This document shows positions 29,167 to 41,077 of a DNA stretch of 64,000 nt, piece by piece (within the stretch, counting starts at the first letter, position 1; each line of letters starts with the position of its first letter). The position numbers and the translations under genes are program-made. The DNA is from Zygaena filipendulae (Eukaryota > Arthropoda > Insecta > Lepidoptera > Zygaenidae), in contig OU015665.1 of assembly GCA_907165275.2 (NCBI GenBank), positions 1,736,001 through 1,800,000 of the forward strand, written 5' to 3'. A model generated the notes under the pieces. That model ran no database searches and was not told the DNA's origin. It was given only the letters and a program-made list of their open reading frames with translations.

Positions 29167-32100
29167 ATGAAATTTATGAACCTTGAAACAGATGAAATTA
29201 TCCACCATATACATATACCTACAAGCTGCTCCATATTCTTTTTACAAGCTTTGCTTCCACAACTTCAGAGAATATGAGTCCACAGTTGATCTTACTCCTC
29301 GTCAAAGCACGCGACTTCATTTCTGATACTGATATAGGTTATTATTACTTAGTTTATACACGAATATGACGAATCCGAGTTCCCGGATCAAAGCTCAAAC
29401 TTTCAACAGTTAGAATGAGCTTCAGTGTTTAAGTCACTTTAAACTTAGAATCCCAAAAACTTGTTACAAATTCAAAATGACAGGTAATATGCCAGTGAAT
29501 TTGTTCACCCAAAAATAATCGAGCTAGAGGACACCCAAAAGGGAAGTATGAAACCCATACGGAATTGAGCCTCGAATCGAGAGTACTTTTTCCCTAAACT
29601 CTGGCAACTTATAAATTGGCAACCACAGCTGTTTTTCCGATGCAATTACCAACGTGATATTGTCAATTTGCTGGCGACACCCGAGCAATGTTGCCAGCTA
29701 ATTGATTCAATTAACGCTCGATGCAACAGTCAAATTAATTCTGTAATAGAACAATTCAATGCGTTCATATACCTACAATTCCCTTTATAACCCCACTGAG
29801 AGGTAGGCAGAGGTATGATTAGCTACTTCATATCATACAAAATTTCTGAAGCTGGTAACGTTTTGAACAAAATTTCTCGTAGAAAGCTACATATTTCGGA
29901 AAAACCTTTAAGTTTTTCGCTGTTTCTTAATTACCTTACCTTACCTTGCCTTACCTCTAACAAGAATATTTTTTCTTTTACTTGTCTCTTCGATCGGACA
30001 ACGCGATATGTTTTTTTTTTCAATTGATTGCACAAGCCAGCAAGTAGAACCTAATATTTGAAGGAATTTAATGCCAGCCGCTATAATAAAAATACAGTAC
30101 GATCTGAATAATGTATATACATATATTGTTTTATAAGGCACAATCAATGCCGTTAGGACAGTTCCAAAGAAAGCAATTTCAAAGACAAAGGTTCAAAACT
30201 TTTTACTACTAAGAGATTCTAGTTCATAATATTACGCCAGAGCGAGGGATCGCACTATTCTTCCTCATTGTTCACACAGTGGGGCGAGTAGTTCTAGCTG
30301 TGGACCAAATGGTTAAAATTAATGATGGTGCGGCCCGACTTGTCGCCAGCACACTGTCCATCAACAGCTTAGCTGGAAGATTCCACGCTTTCCCGAACAT
30401 TATTTTTGGTGGCTCAGGGTTATTTATCTAAAGACGCCACAAAAATATACTTTTAAGAAATTTTATTTTGTTTGAATTTAAGGATCAAATAAACAGAACG
30501 TTATTTATAAAAATGCACACGATATTCATCTTTTTAGTAAATTTTCGAGAAACACTGTTTCAAATATATATAAAAATACAGACTTAGAAAAACAAAATCC
30601 TGACCGCATGTTTTTCGTAACTTTATAGCAGTTGTTTGGATCAAACTTGTGAATTTTATTAGTTACGCAACTGGTATAATATTTTTTTCGCGACTTGCCC
30701 AGTGAAGTTCACTTCAAAAATTAACTGGAATTCTAACCGGCTGAGAGGCTGTGATAAATATGAGAATCCTGGGACATAGGTCAGCGGGGCATGCACAATG
30801 GAACAAATGCTTGTTCGACCGGACATTATGAAATTAATGATCAGCTGGCAGCCGGACGCTGGACATCTGACGTTCTCTCTACTCGTCGCTTTGTCAATGT
30901 TATTTACTCACGCATCACTGTGCAGGCCTCGTTCAATAGGTAGGTATACTGTAATGTAAAGGTTGCTGGGGCTTTAAAAAAAAACTTATATTTAGTTTAA
31001 ATTACGACGACATTAGAAGATCATTTGTATGTTTTTCCATTTTTAATTTTTAAACTCTTTGTTTAGAGTGGAGTTATTCATGGGGACAATAAAATGCGAA
31101 AAAGTCAAAAGTCCAATAATAAAATTTATTCAAATTTGGTCTTTTTGACGTCAATAAAGTTACATTTATTCGAGCTTGAGCTTTATTCAAGCGATATTGC
31201 GAGCTTTCTCTATACTGTTTTTTCAACCGTCAAATCTTATCTGCAAAGTTAGTAAACGTGGTTCTGGTTCCATCTGACCAGAAATAAATGTCAAGATTAA
31301 GCTTAATATTAAATGAAAGCATGATACTTCTTTCATCAGGATACAAAACCTAGGTCATCAGGCGGACATCCACGGCTGGACTTTTGACAATCATGTCTGG
31401 TTTTTGCCGCTCAAATTGCTTGCAATTGCTTCGCCCACACCGGAAAACTTTGACTTACCTACTCCTTCAGTTTTAATCATTCTTGAGCTTTGAATACTTC
31501 TTCAGTTTTTCATAATAATATTACGTATATATCATTTATTGTTATGGACCTCGGTTTAGTAGGCCTCTAATTTGTTCCTGACAACTTTTGCGATTAAAAA
31601 TAAAAGCAATCGTATTTCACCAGTTGACCCGAGCCCTCGTTTCTAAGCTTGGCGTGACGCCAAAATATTATTACAAAAACTTCAAGTAATAAATAGGCGA
31701 TTGGCATTGAAATAACGTAGATAATTGTCATTATTATGTTCCTATTCAGTCCATTGTTTCACTAAAATTTTGGAAAGTCATTTTGCTTGTCTTTTTGGCC
31801 CTTCTTTGAGGAATTAATTATCAACTAAATCAATTCCAAAATCAATTCTGTGTTTCTTTAACGGCCATTATGTCAAAGAAAACTAGATGATGAATGAATT
31901 AGGCACATAAAGCTAAAATAATTTTTGCTATCAAAATCTTGAATATTATTTGTATTTTTATATCTATCGTTGAATGAAAGTAAATTCGATAAAATATTCT
32001 TTATAAAATCGTAGGTACTTCTGATGTTTACAATAAAATTGTAGCAGACCACGGAAGTGACACGGTTGAAGTAGGCAACGAACGCAATTTCCGGTGTCTG

Positions 32101-32530
32101 CATATGACAACTGTCACGTAAGTACTTTTTTATTTTCCCGAAGGAATTCCCAAAATCACGCAGGTCGAATGGTTACGAATAATTTAGGTTTTAGAAGAGG
32201 TTTAATATTTTTCAAATTCAAATATACTTTACTGCCCCAAAAGAAACACGAAAACTAGGACAAACAAAAAGAAAAGACAGAGCAAAAGGCGGCCTTATTG
32301 CTAGAGGCTTTTCAAGGCAACCTTAAGGTGATAGAAGTTGTAGATAGAAAATACAAGCGGATTTTTCATTCCGATTTCACTTTTGAGTTTATCAGTAGCT
32401 CTCTAGTTTATTTTTAATATTTTATGACTCAATTAAAATGAAATGAAATTAAGTTTATTCGTAACGAAAATAAATCAAATAGTATGCATTAACAAAAAGT
32501 AGCACAGACAGCGTGTCGCAAAAAAACAAT
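29167..32530. other. Long region with no recognised gene
   Basis: About 3.4 kb scanned without finding a domain, terminal repeats or a known repeat. Open frames (for example 29815-30027, 31873-32103) are short and uninformative. It could be intron or intergenic sequence. Confidence 0.4.
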
Positions 32531-32705
32531 TCAACTGTTTTTCTCCACGGTTTTACCCGCATTAATTGCGGAGTTCCCACTGAAATACCGGGATAAAAGC
32601 ATTCTTAGCCCTTACCTTATGTCAATGTCCCTTTCTGTACCCCTGAGAACGTGTATGCAAAATTTCATTATGATCGGTTGAGTAGTTAGGCGCAAAACCG
32701 TAAAT
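32531..32705 (-). mobile_element. Helitron-type fragment
   Basis: Decayed 3' hairpin (TCCACGGTTTTACCCGCATT), then ACTGAAATACCGGGATAAAA, CTGTACCCCTGAGAACGTGT and GATCGGTTGAGTAGTTAGGC, the family order in reverse. No clean ends. Confidence 0.7.
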
Positions 32706-32784
32706 AACAAACCTTATATTATGTCATTGTTTGTTTTGCTTTAACTTTTGTTTTAAATGGTATAGCTTCTTATTTTTCTTTGAT

Positions 32785-33035
32785 AAAGACGTCTATAATA
32801 ATAATTTTGCCAATGACAATGTTTCCTACCAATAAAAATCTCTTCATCCAGGTACTTCTTCAATTATGGCGAAACGCCAATGACAATGTTACATTTATCC
32901 CTAAATATGGTTCTCTTGAAAGTCAGGAACAGTTTCCTGCTCAGGGTTTAAAAGTAATGCTGAAAGATAACTGAAACGACGAAGATTAACGTGAAACGCT
33001 TGTTTTCTCTACGGCTTTCACCCTTCAACTACCAA
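32785..33035 (+). repeat. Dispersed repeat, inverted copy at 63185-63435
   Basis: TTTGCCAATGACAATGTTTC, TCTTCATC..TACTTCTTCAATTATGGCGA, AACGCCAATGACAATGTTA and TTTCCTGCTCAGGGT appear here and, reverse-complemented, at 63185-63435. It contains an internal repeat of the GCCAATGACAATGTT motif. Class unknown. Confidence 0.65.
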
Positions 33036-33542
33036 TCGTATAGCTATGGGTCAAAAATTTTTAACTAAACTGACATTACTATGACTATGATGTTATCTAG
33101 TCGTGGAAAGCTCCAAATTACATCACACACAATGTCCGACACATTGTTTAATCATACGTTTCTTTCTATCATATTCTAACCCGCTTTGTCTCCGGTCAAT
33201 TTCTTTCCAATTTCCTGCAGCAAGCACCTATCGCAGGCATTATCAAGTAATTGTCACTTCCGGGCATTATCGTAACTAGCTCAATGTACGTTGATATCAA
33301 CTTGAAGAGTGAAGAAGAGAACTATATACGGACGACGTAATGCCATCTCAGTTGTAGACGCTATAGCTAGACGAGTTTTATTGCTTCGTTTACTCCGCTC
33401 GATCCTCGATCCACCCGCATTTCTTTGTCGGAATTGATATCGCGTCGGTGCTTTCAAACTTGATGTCCGACAGCAATAAATTAATTTTAATGTCTCATTC
33501 ACAAGAAGCAAACAGTTGTTCTAGTAAATAATCTTATACAAC
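33036..33542. other. No recognised feature
   Basis: A 76-codon minus-strand frame at 33281-33511 has no domain. Nothing else seen. Confidence 0.4.
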
Positions 33543-33705
33543 TAATATCCTAACAAATATTACAATGCGAAAGTGAGTTTGTTTGTTACGCATTCACGCC
33601 TTAGTTAGCTGAATATCATGCAATTTTGCATATACGTCAGAAGTATAGAAAAGAACACAGACTCCAAAATCACCTTAGGTGATATATATCGCGGAGAACA
33701 GCTTT
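33543..33705 (+). mobile_element. Helitron-type fragment
   Basis: Starts near ATATCCTAACAAATATTACA, contains GCGAAAGTGAGTTTGTTTGT and ATTCACGCCTTAG, and ends with a decayed GCGGAGAACAGCTT where CTAG is expected. Confidence 0.6.
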
Positions 33706-34069
33706 TGCATACTTAATAACAAGACCTCATATTTTACCAGAACTACCCAGTAAAAAATGAGCAACATTGGTCAATTTCGAAACTCGAAAAAAATATTAGT
33801 ATGCTGTCTCAAACATTTATAATGGTTTTTAAAGCTTGCCGATGAATTTGAATTGAAAAGACCGCCATATTAAAAAAACGAAACATCCAATCTGATCCAA
33901 TTTGTGGTTTTAGAATCCCCATGTAATTTTTGACTGACACAACTCAGAAGCCAGTTTAATAAGTTTAACAGAGATACAGTACAGGCTGTACGTACCTATT
34001 TGTCACAGGTTTACAACAAAAAAGGAGAATTACACACGACGTTAAGTACCGCCGCGAGGGCGGGCGGTA
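33706..34069. other. No recognised feature
   Basis: AT-rich spacer; ends in a GC-rich CCGCCGCGAGGGCGGGCGG hairpin (34050-34067) next to the MITE. Confidence 0.4.
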
Positions 34070-34201
34070 TTATGTAACTTTAGTTTCTATCATTTTTCGG
34101 TTGCAATCAAAAACATGATTAATTAATAAAAAAATCGCTTGTTTTCTGTGTCAAACTGAAGTATGATATGATAGCAAGAAAAGTTACATAATTGCCCTGC
34201 T
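34070..34201. mobile_element. TA-flanked MITE, short copy
   Basis: Left end TTATGTAACTTTAGTTTCTA and GGTTGCAATCA, right end AAAAGTTACATAA, matching the fuller copy at 45661-45884. TA precedes the left end; the right flank is TT, so one target base has mutated. The interior is shortened. Confidence 0.7.
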
Positions 34202-34204
34202 GCA

Positions 34205-34440
34205 CAAATCGAACTCGAATCGAAATGACATCAAGAAGGAATCAAATTTTGCTAGTCTTGAAGCTATGGAATCGCGTCTCTATCGAATTTATCTGTCAAA
34301 TTTCTCGATTTCATTAAATTGTCAGCGAAAAGAATCCATTTTTATTGACTTGTCGGACGTCATTTCTAGACATTAACACGATTCCAAATACGATTTCAAT
34401 TTGAAGTCAAATCAAAATCGGAATCAGATTCAAATCCTTT
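34205..34440 (-). repeat. Dispersed repeat, paired with 9530-9725
   Basis: Reverse-complement relative of 9530-9725, sharing CTCGAATCGAAATGA, TTTTTATTGACTTGTC.GACG and GTCAAATCAAAATCGGAATCA. Slightly longer than the other copy. Confidence 0.6.
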
Positions 34441-35180
34441 TTAAGAGTAAGGCCCTTTAGGTACAATAGCATCGTGTAGTGAAGTGAAAGTCAGTTTCAT
34501 AACTAAACTGCTCTAAGTATATGTACATATACTTTATGAATATCGTTCCTCATTCCTCTCAATCATAGACATTAGGTATGGTGGCATCTAACCAACCAAA
34601 GCTCTCATACTCTTTTATGTTTCCAAACGAGTAATTTCGAATCATTTTTATTTGATATCTCTTCATCTTATATGCGGACGTACACAAAAAAAAGATACGT
34701 AGGTATAGTTGGAAATAAACATCCCATTTGTGAAGATCACAAAGCGGGAAAGATAAGGCGGGGAAAATAAACCCAGTTTTTACTATGTTACAGTAAGCAG
34801 AGGTTATTTCTTATTCATCTACTGTTTATACAACGTGCGAGTCTGTCGGTTTGTTTCCTGTGTACATTTTAAAATAAAAATGCAAAATACAATAGAAATA
34901 TTTTATGCATTGCATATTTTCCAAACATTTTAAGATTGGATTTATCTGCATAGAGTAATATTGTAGTATAATACTGTTCTATTTTTAGCTCTTGTTAACC
35001 TCCATTACCGTTATATCTTCTACACTTAAATTGAGATATTGCTCGGTTTATGTATAGAATATCTTCTATACCTAAAGGTTTTACTAAGTATTCCTAGTAA
35101 AATATCCACATGATGCAATATTTTGTAATGAAGAAACAATGTAACGCCTAATGTCAGGAGATACCTAAGCAACAACTTCA
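34441..35180. other. No recognised feature
   Basis: AT-rich spacer; nothing identified. Confidence 0.45.
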
Positions 35181-35728
35181 GTTTCACCATTCGTTTTTTG
35201 CTAGGCGACTCCTAAGTTTAGAAATGCCTAAGTTTATGACTTTTGTCTGTGGTTTCTATCGAGTTTGCGTTTGACAGTTATGAATTGTCGTAGATCGTGG
35301 TCGTGTCGTAGACTATTTCGCAAATATAATCTAGTTTTTTTACTTATATTTTCCTATTTTTCTTCTTTATTTTAATAATAATAAAATATCTGCTGATAAA
35401 CGTAAACGTGCGATCAACTTTAGTGAAGATGAGAAAATGAGGTTTCTTCGCATATCAGTCAAATTGTCTAAAAACTGCAAAAACTCTAGTAAATCTTCAG
35501 TACTCATAGTAAAAAGTACGAATTCTATGTTTGTAACCTTAAAAACCAATGATGTCCTTTACATAGAACGTCTTTGTTAAAAACAATAATAATGAACACT
35601 GCAAGAACTGTCAAATTTGATATTTTTTGTACTTTAGGGGTTGCCTAAGCGTTACGCATCACCCAATCGGTGTCGTAACTTTAGGCGGTCCCTTAGTTCC
35701 TTAGGTATCGCCTAACGATTGGTGAAAC
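35181..35728 (+). mobile_element. TIR element, possibly a Harbinger-type derivative
   Basis: Left GTTTCACCATTCG..AGGCGACTCCTAAG mirrors right GTTTCACCAATCGTTAGGCGATACCTAAG (reverse complement of 35700-35728). Multiple CCTAAG motifs lie inside. On the plus strand near 35382-35445 the peptide KRKRAINFSEDEKMRFLR resembles the start of Myb/SANT-like DNA-binding domains used by PIF/Harbinger elements; it is short and followed by decay. Assignment is tentative. Confidence 0.4.
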
Positions 35729-36079
35729 GTTTTTTTGCTCTAGGCAGATGCTTAATATTTAGGCACCACATTTAGGACACTCCTTGTGTTAGTGAAAACG
35801 GGCATTAGAGTAGGTACATTTAACTTTATCTTTTTACAATAATTCTTGTTTATGAACAACATATCATATTTCTTTACTTCTTACACTGGATGCTCATTTT
35901 CATTCTCGTCATTTATTATCATATTACTCATTATTACATCACTCAGTCATATTCATCATATTACTTATTGCTGATAATAAATATTGATAAATAAACAAAT
36001 CGTAATAAAAAAATACTAGTAGTATAATAGTTTGTTTCTACTATTTAATTTTATTGACATTAGCACACGGAAAAAGTTT
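35729..36079. other. Spacer, possibly the outer part of the preceding repeat
   Basis: Further TTAGGCA-type motifs to about 35810 suggest a larger or nested element; then AT-rich sequence. Confidence 0.35.
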
Positions 36080-36510
36080 TAACAAAAAATGAAAACCGAC
36101 TGGCACCGACTTTGAAACGATTAAGTAATCCGTAGGTTATTTTTAACTTTTTAGTGTGTTTTGAAGTAGGATTTAATTTTTTTCTTAAAATTTTATTAAT
36201 TTTTCGCATTTAAGTGGGTTGGTTTATAATTTATAAAGTGACAATTTATCTACCCCAATCGCTATCGGTGTGCCTGTTAAGATCCTGACTACTTTACAAT
36301 GGAACCAACTTGAAAGTATACCCTATCAAACAAAAAAAAGAATTTTCCAAATCGGTCCAGCCGTCTTTGAGTAATCGCGTAACAAAGATACAAAAAAATA
36401 GATAACTACAGTCGAATTGAGAAACTCGTAGCTTTAAAGACATAAGCATACCATAGGAAGTAGGGACAGACAGACAGCGTGAAGCGACTTTGTATTATTC
36501 TATGTAGTGA
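36080..36510. repeat. Dispersed insect repeat with GTCGAATTGAGAA motif
   Basis: AAAACCGACTGGCACCGACTT, then AATCGGTCCAGCCGTCTTTG, AGTAATCGCGTAACAAA and GTCGAATTGAGAAACTC are characteristic of a common lepidopteran interspersed repeat. GAAGCGACTTTGTATTATTC at the right is a tail block also seen in such repeats. Ends not resolved. Confidence 0.55.
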
Positions 36511-36909
36511 TTGAAATTTTAGAAATTGTATGCATGCTAATTAAGATCCGGTATAGACGCCAGTTTCTTCTGATGACAGCAAAATAATGTGGCATGTTTT
36601 CGCTTGTATGTTAGTTCTAAGTTAGCTTTCTGGAAGTGCAAAAGCTCAGCCTCGCTTACAGCTGGTTGGAGAAACTAAGTAGGTACACACTGTAGTGGCA
36701 TTGTAAGGCCGCTTTGCCTGGGTAGAAATACTTTGTACGTTCAATTCTGTTTTAACTGTTTCACATGTAAACAGTTTTTATTTGTTCAGTTTACCTTCTC
36801 TTTCTACTTAATTAATATTGCTTTCCTACTGAGTACAATGTTTCGTACAGTTGGTCCTTTGTTAACAGTGCTATAGGCACCTACTTATAATTTAAAAAGT
36901 TTATTTTAA
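36511..36909. other. No recognised feature
   Basis: Nothing identified. Confidence 0.45.
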
Positions 36910-37124
36910 TCTATACTAATATTATAAAGAGGTAAAGTTTGTGAGTTTGTGAATTATGAGTTTGTGAGGTTGTGAGGTTGTAGGGGGTAATCTCTGAAAA
37001 GATTTTGAAATGCTTTCACTTATAGGAAGCTACGGTAGTCCTTGGTGACATAGGGTACTTTTTATCTCGAAATTCTCACGGGGCTCCGAAATTACCGCGG
37101 GTGAGACCGTGGGGGAACAGCTAG
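36910..37124 (+). mobile_element. Helitron-type non-autonomous element, intact ends
   Basis: Starts TCTATACTAATATTATAAAG and ends CGCGGGTGAGACCGTGGGGG-AACAGCTAG followed by T. 215 bp. Same subfamily as 25703-25891 and 53170-53361. Confidence 0.85.
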
Positions 37125-37136
37125 TATAATATGATC

Positions 37137-37206
37137 CCTCTACAACGTCACGAACTCACAAACTCACAATTCACAAACTTTACCTCTTTATTATTATATG
37201 TTATAT
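37137..37206 (-). repeat. Inverted duplicate of the Helitron 5' end
   Basis: This 70-bp stretch is the reverse complement of the first 70 or so bases of the element at 36910 (CACAAACTTTACCTCTTTAT, ACTCACAAACTCACAATTCA). It lies 12 bp beyond the CTAG, so the pair can form a large hairpin. Confidence 0.7.
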
Positions 37207-37687
37207 TAAATTCGACATTCGTAATATTGGATTTTTAGGGTGGCAGTAACTATCTATACAATGGATCATCATAAGATTCTTAAAGTAACACCTGTGCATT
37301 TGCTTTTAGATAGGAATATGCAAACTGAACAAAAAAAATTGAGTTCACTTAAAATAAACTTCGCGCGTTTCGCTACAAAACTTTGTAATGAACAGAATTC
37401 TGAACTCTGAACTTCCGAAAAATATCGTAAATCACTCCGGAGCAAATTACAGCGAACCCGAAATTAAACTCTGAATGCAAATCGAGTTAAATAAAGGCTT
37501 TGTTGGGGGGCCATTTGTTATGCAGCAATCACCTCTCGACATTGTAGACGTGGCTGAGGCATCGGTCGTGCGATGGGAAACTTTTTTATTTTTAATCACC
37601 AATATCAATAAGCACTAGGTATAAAATATTAATACACAAGCTCACGTTTACCTCGTCGATGTAGGCACCTCCATTTTCTGAGATCTG
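37207..37687. other. No recognised feature
   Basis: Nothing identified. Confidence 0.45.
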
Positions 37688-37860
37688 TTTTTTTTTTTAT
37701 TTATAGGGGGCAAAGGGGCACGTGGCACACGCACACCTGATGGTAAGTGATTATCGCCGCTCATGGACGTCTACAGCACCATAAGGCATGCAGGCTGGAA
37801 TGGGAATGGGACTCCCCGACTTTGTCATTTTCACAATGCCCATAATCTTTATGTCAAAGC
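37688..37860 (+). repeat. Lepidopteran 'GGGGGCAAA' interspersed repeat
   Basis: A T-run then TTATAGGGGGCAAAGGGGCA, CACCTGATGGTAAGTGATTA and CAGCACCATAAGGCATGCAG are the familiar blocks of a repeat widespread in moths and butterflies, also present twice at 49488-49660. Confidence 0.7.
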
Positions 37861-40639
37861 TCTAGAAGCTTGCTGAAGAGAATCAGCTCGCGCCTCGCCC
37901 TTTCATTGTCATACTTGACTGCTTGCTGGAGCCTTGCGTGTTATTCGTTCAGTCAGCATTGCCGGTAACAAATGTTTTTTTTTTTTAACCACAACCACCA
38001 GGAAAATTAGATAAGTATCCAAGAATCCTCGTGTGTCTATATTGAATCATGAATCAATTCTCCTTTCACTGAAACCGCTGACAAGCTTTTCTATCTGTCA
38101 TTAGTCTAGGTAATAAAGTAATTGATTTTCTTCTCATCATAACTGTAGATGGAGCCCGCTATAGAAGAATTATAGAAGCAGTTAACATCGACATTCAATG
38201 TAGGTATCTCGATAACGGTGAACAAACAAACGTTACACAGATATTTTTTGTCTTGCTTATTTTGTTTACAAACAAAGAAGACAAACAATCATGTGAGACC
38301 GTATCAAGTTTCTCTCCTATTTAAGATCGTAAAAGGTATAGGATAGCGTTGACGTTTGATGTCGGTCGTAAAACAGCGATGGATTGCGTCAGCAAAAGTT
38401 GGAATATTAACTATCCATATAAAAGAGAGTAGAAAATTAAAAAGCTATGTTTGGATAAAATTTTCGGCAAGGCAAGGCTAACTACACCGGTTATTTTAAA
38501 CAGTCGTGTATAAATTACTAGATTTCTTTGCAGTATAACCCGCGTCCGTTTTGGATATCCCTCGGGAACTCTTTGTATCGAGATTAAAAGTAGTCTTAGT
38601 CTTATTTCAAGAAGTATAATAAATTACTTGAAACTCTATTAAATATAAGTAGTAGCTGTCCGTCGCGTTTCTATTCTTGGAAACTCCCTTGAGAACTCTT
38701 CGTTTCAAAATAAAAAGAAGGTATTCTATGTTCAAAACTAATGGTATTTACTTAATTGTTAGTTTTAAAATTAACTGTCTTAATCATGGAATTCAGTATT
38801 CGGGCTTTACCGCTACAGACAAAGAAACACTTATTACAAAGTTTATTCGTAATGGAACCCTTAAGGGATGAAACGGGTGAAATCGGCGAAATGGTATATA
38901 GCTGTCAGGGTAAAAACAAATACGCCAAGTATTCTATCGAGCTAATGATTTGAGAAAGGTAACGGATAAGACCGCCGCTAGCTTTCGCGCACTTTCCACG
39001 ATTACGGGGTATCAAACGGGCAGTGTAAGAGTCCCGGGTTCCGTTGTAATTAAACAGTAGAACGAAGCGAGGCGGGTCCGTTGAACGGTTGTAGGCAAAG
39101 ATATTAAAACAGAATAGATTGACAATACGCTCGGCCGCTAAGCTTTCCCCTTGAACCATGCAGCGGTCGAATGATCTCATGCTAACCAAATGCCGTTGGC
39201 TAGCAGAGACTATTGTCTATAGATACCACTTGACGGAAAGCGATGTGATCGGCTATTTGAAATGTACTTTGTGGTGACCGGTATTTGTTTGCGTCGCAAC
39301 GATGTGTTTGGTTTTTATTTTGATCATTTCCCCCGCAAAAATTGGTTGACGTGGATTACATATAAGTTTGTATTGTTCGTCTATTCTCTTATGATGTCTT
39401 TGGTTGTAGGTATAAACGCTTTACACAACGCCAGTATAATTATTATCAACGACTCTTGGATATCACAAGGGAATATAAAAAGCATGGCTTACGGATCCCA
39501 TTTCAGACATACATCTAAAGTTTTTTATACGTTGTCAAACAAAAGAATTGTAAATTGTCGTCGATAGTTTCTTTTATAAAGGAATGAAATGTGTTATGTC
39601 GTTGGTGCCTACCGAATCGATTCAGGAAGTTTCACTTCTTGCGCAGGTTCTGTATAAAGTTTTATAAACACATAGGTATGAATAATATTTTTTGTGTTCA
39701 CACTCAATAAGATTTATGAGAAAATTGAGAATAGAATAATGAAGAAATTTGAGAAATATAGAAATCTATGCATTGTCCTAATAAATCTGATTCTGAGACT
39801 CTATGACAGCGAATTGTAAATCAATGGATCCAAATACAGGCGTCGTTTTCTCTTATTCAGTGCGTATTTCACTAATTCATTTTGATTTATTGAAACGAAC
39901 AGTTAAAATTTACAATCCAAACTTGAACTCGAAATGCACTTAATATTAAATTTCAATAAAGTATAGCATTATCTACCTAGGATGGTTGTTACATTAGCGT
40001 ATTTAATTTGTGCCGCTGCAAATGGCTCCAACCATGCTCCTACCGCCTACGCTGGTACGAATTAATGTATGAATATCGAATTTGATTAGTTTTCCATTAT
40101 TGGCTATTCCGTTTGGATCGTCTATATGCTGTTTGTATGAAACTACTCTATTATGAGCACGTATAAAAAAAACTGATGGTGCAAAATTGTGCATTTGTAT
40201 CCCTTATTAGGTAGTATAGGTGTCTTAAAAGGAAATTAAGTATAATTATTTCGTGACTTTTTGAAATGGCCTACTTCTTCTTATTTTTAAGGACTTTCGT
40301 ACAGTGTATTTAGACAATTTCTAGTTTAAAATATACTAGTAGGTATATTTAATAATATGAAATTAGAGGGTTATTACTGCATAATCTTTCTTGGAACTTT
40401 TTACAGAATTCAAAGGAATCTATTTGATTTTATTATTTTTATACATTCATTAAAACCGTCACTGGAAAATGACCGAAATCCACTTTCGACTGTTTTTAAT
40501 CGACACAAAAATATCATAAATACGTAAGGCAGGGAATACAAATCTTTCAAAGACTTACCCCTATAACGTATTGGGATTACATACCTACAAATATTGTGTA
40601 ATAACTGTGGATTAGAGCCGGAAATGGTAAGAAAAAGAG
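37861..40639. other. No recognised gene
   Basis: Moderately GC-rich stretch at 38945-39190 (minus-strand 94-codon frame) and a frame at 39262-39567 show no domain I can name. A region where conserved non-coding sequence or an exon could be missed. Confidence 0.4.
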
Positions 40640-41077
40640 TTTTTAATACAGTTGCTCAAAAAGTGGCGTATTGCAGGGACGTTTAGCGTTCGGGATGTGG
40701 GCTATTACATACTCGAGCTTTTTGTTTACCTTTCCCGAACTCGTGCGTTCTCTTTGCCAACTGTCAAAAATGGCGACACGACTTTGACACATTTTGCATT
40801 GCGAAACGTAGGTTTCGCATTACTAATACGACTAGCGCCATCTCTTGATCACAGTTGGAACTTAGTTGAGTTTGTTGTGTTTTTGATATTTTATTAAATT
40901 GCTTAATTTTTTCGTAACTGTATTAAAAATAGTTGTTCAGTACACGTGCGGAACCGTCATTGCAACTAGTTCCGACTGTCAACCCTCACCTTGGGCTGCG
41001 CCTCGGCTCGGGTAGACATTTGTCGGAACTCTTTGCAATGACAGGCTTTCCGCACTTATAATGAAATATACTATTTC
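40640..41077 (+). mobile_element. U1-U2 repeat pair
   Basis: U1 (40640-40929; ends TTTTTAATACAGTTGC and GTAACTGTATTAAAAA) is followed directly by U2 (40930-41077). Both are very similar to the modules at 27527-28381, but here each occurs once and in the same orientation. Confidence 0.8.
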
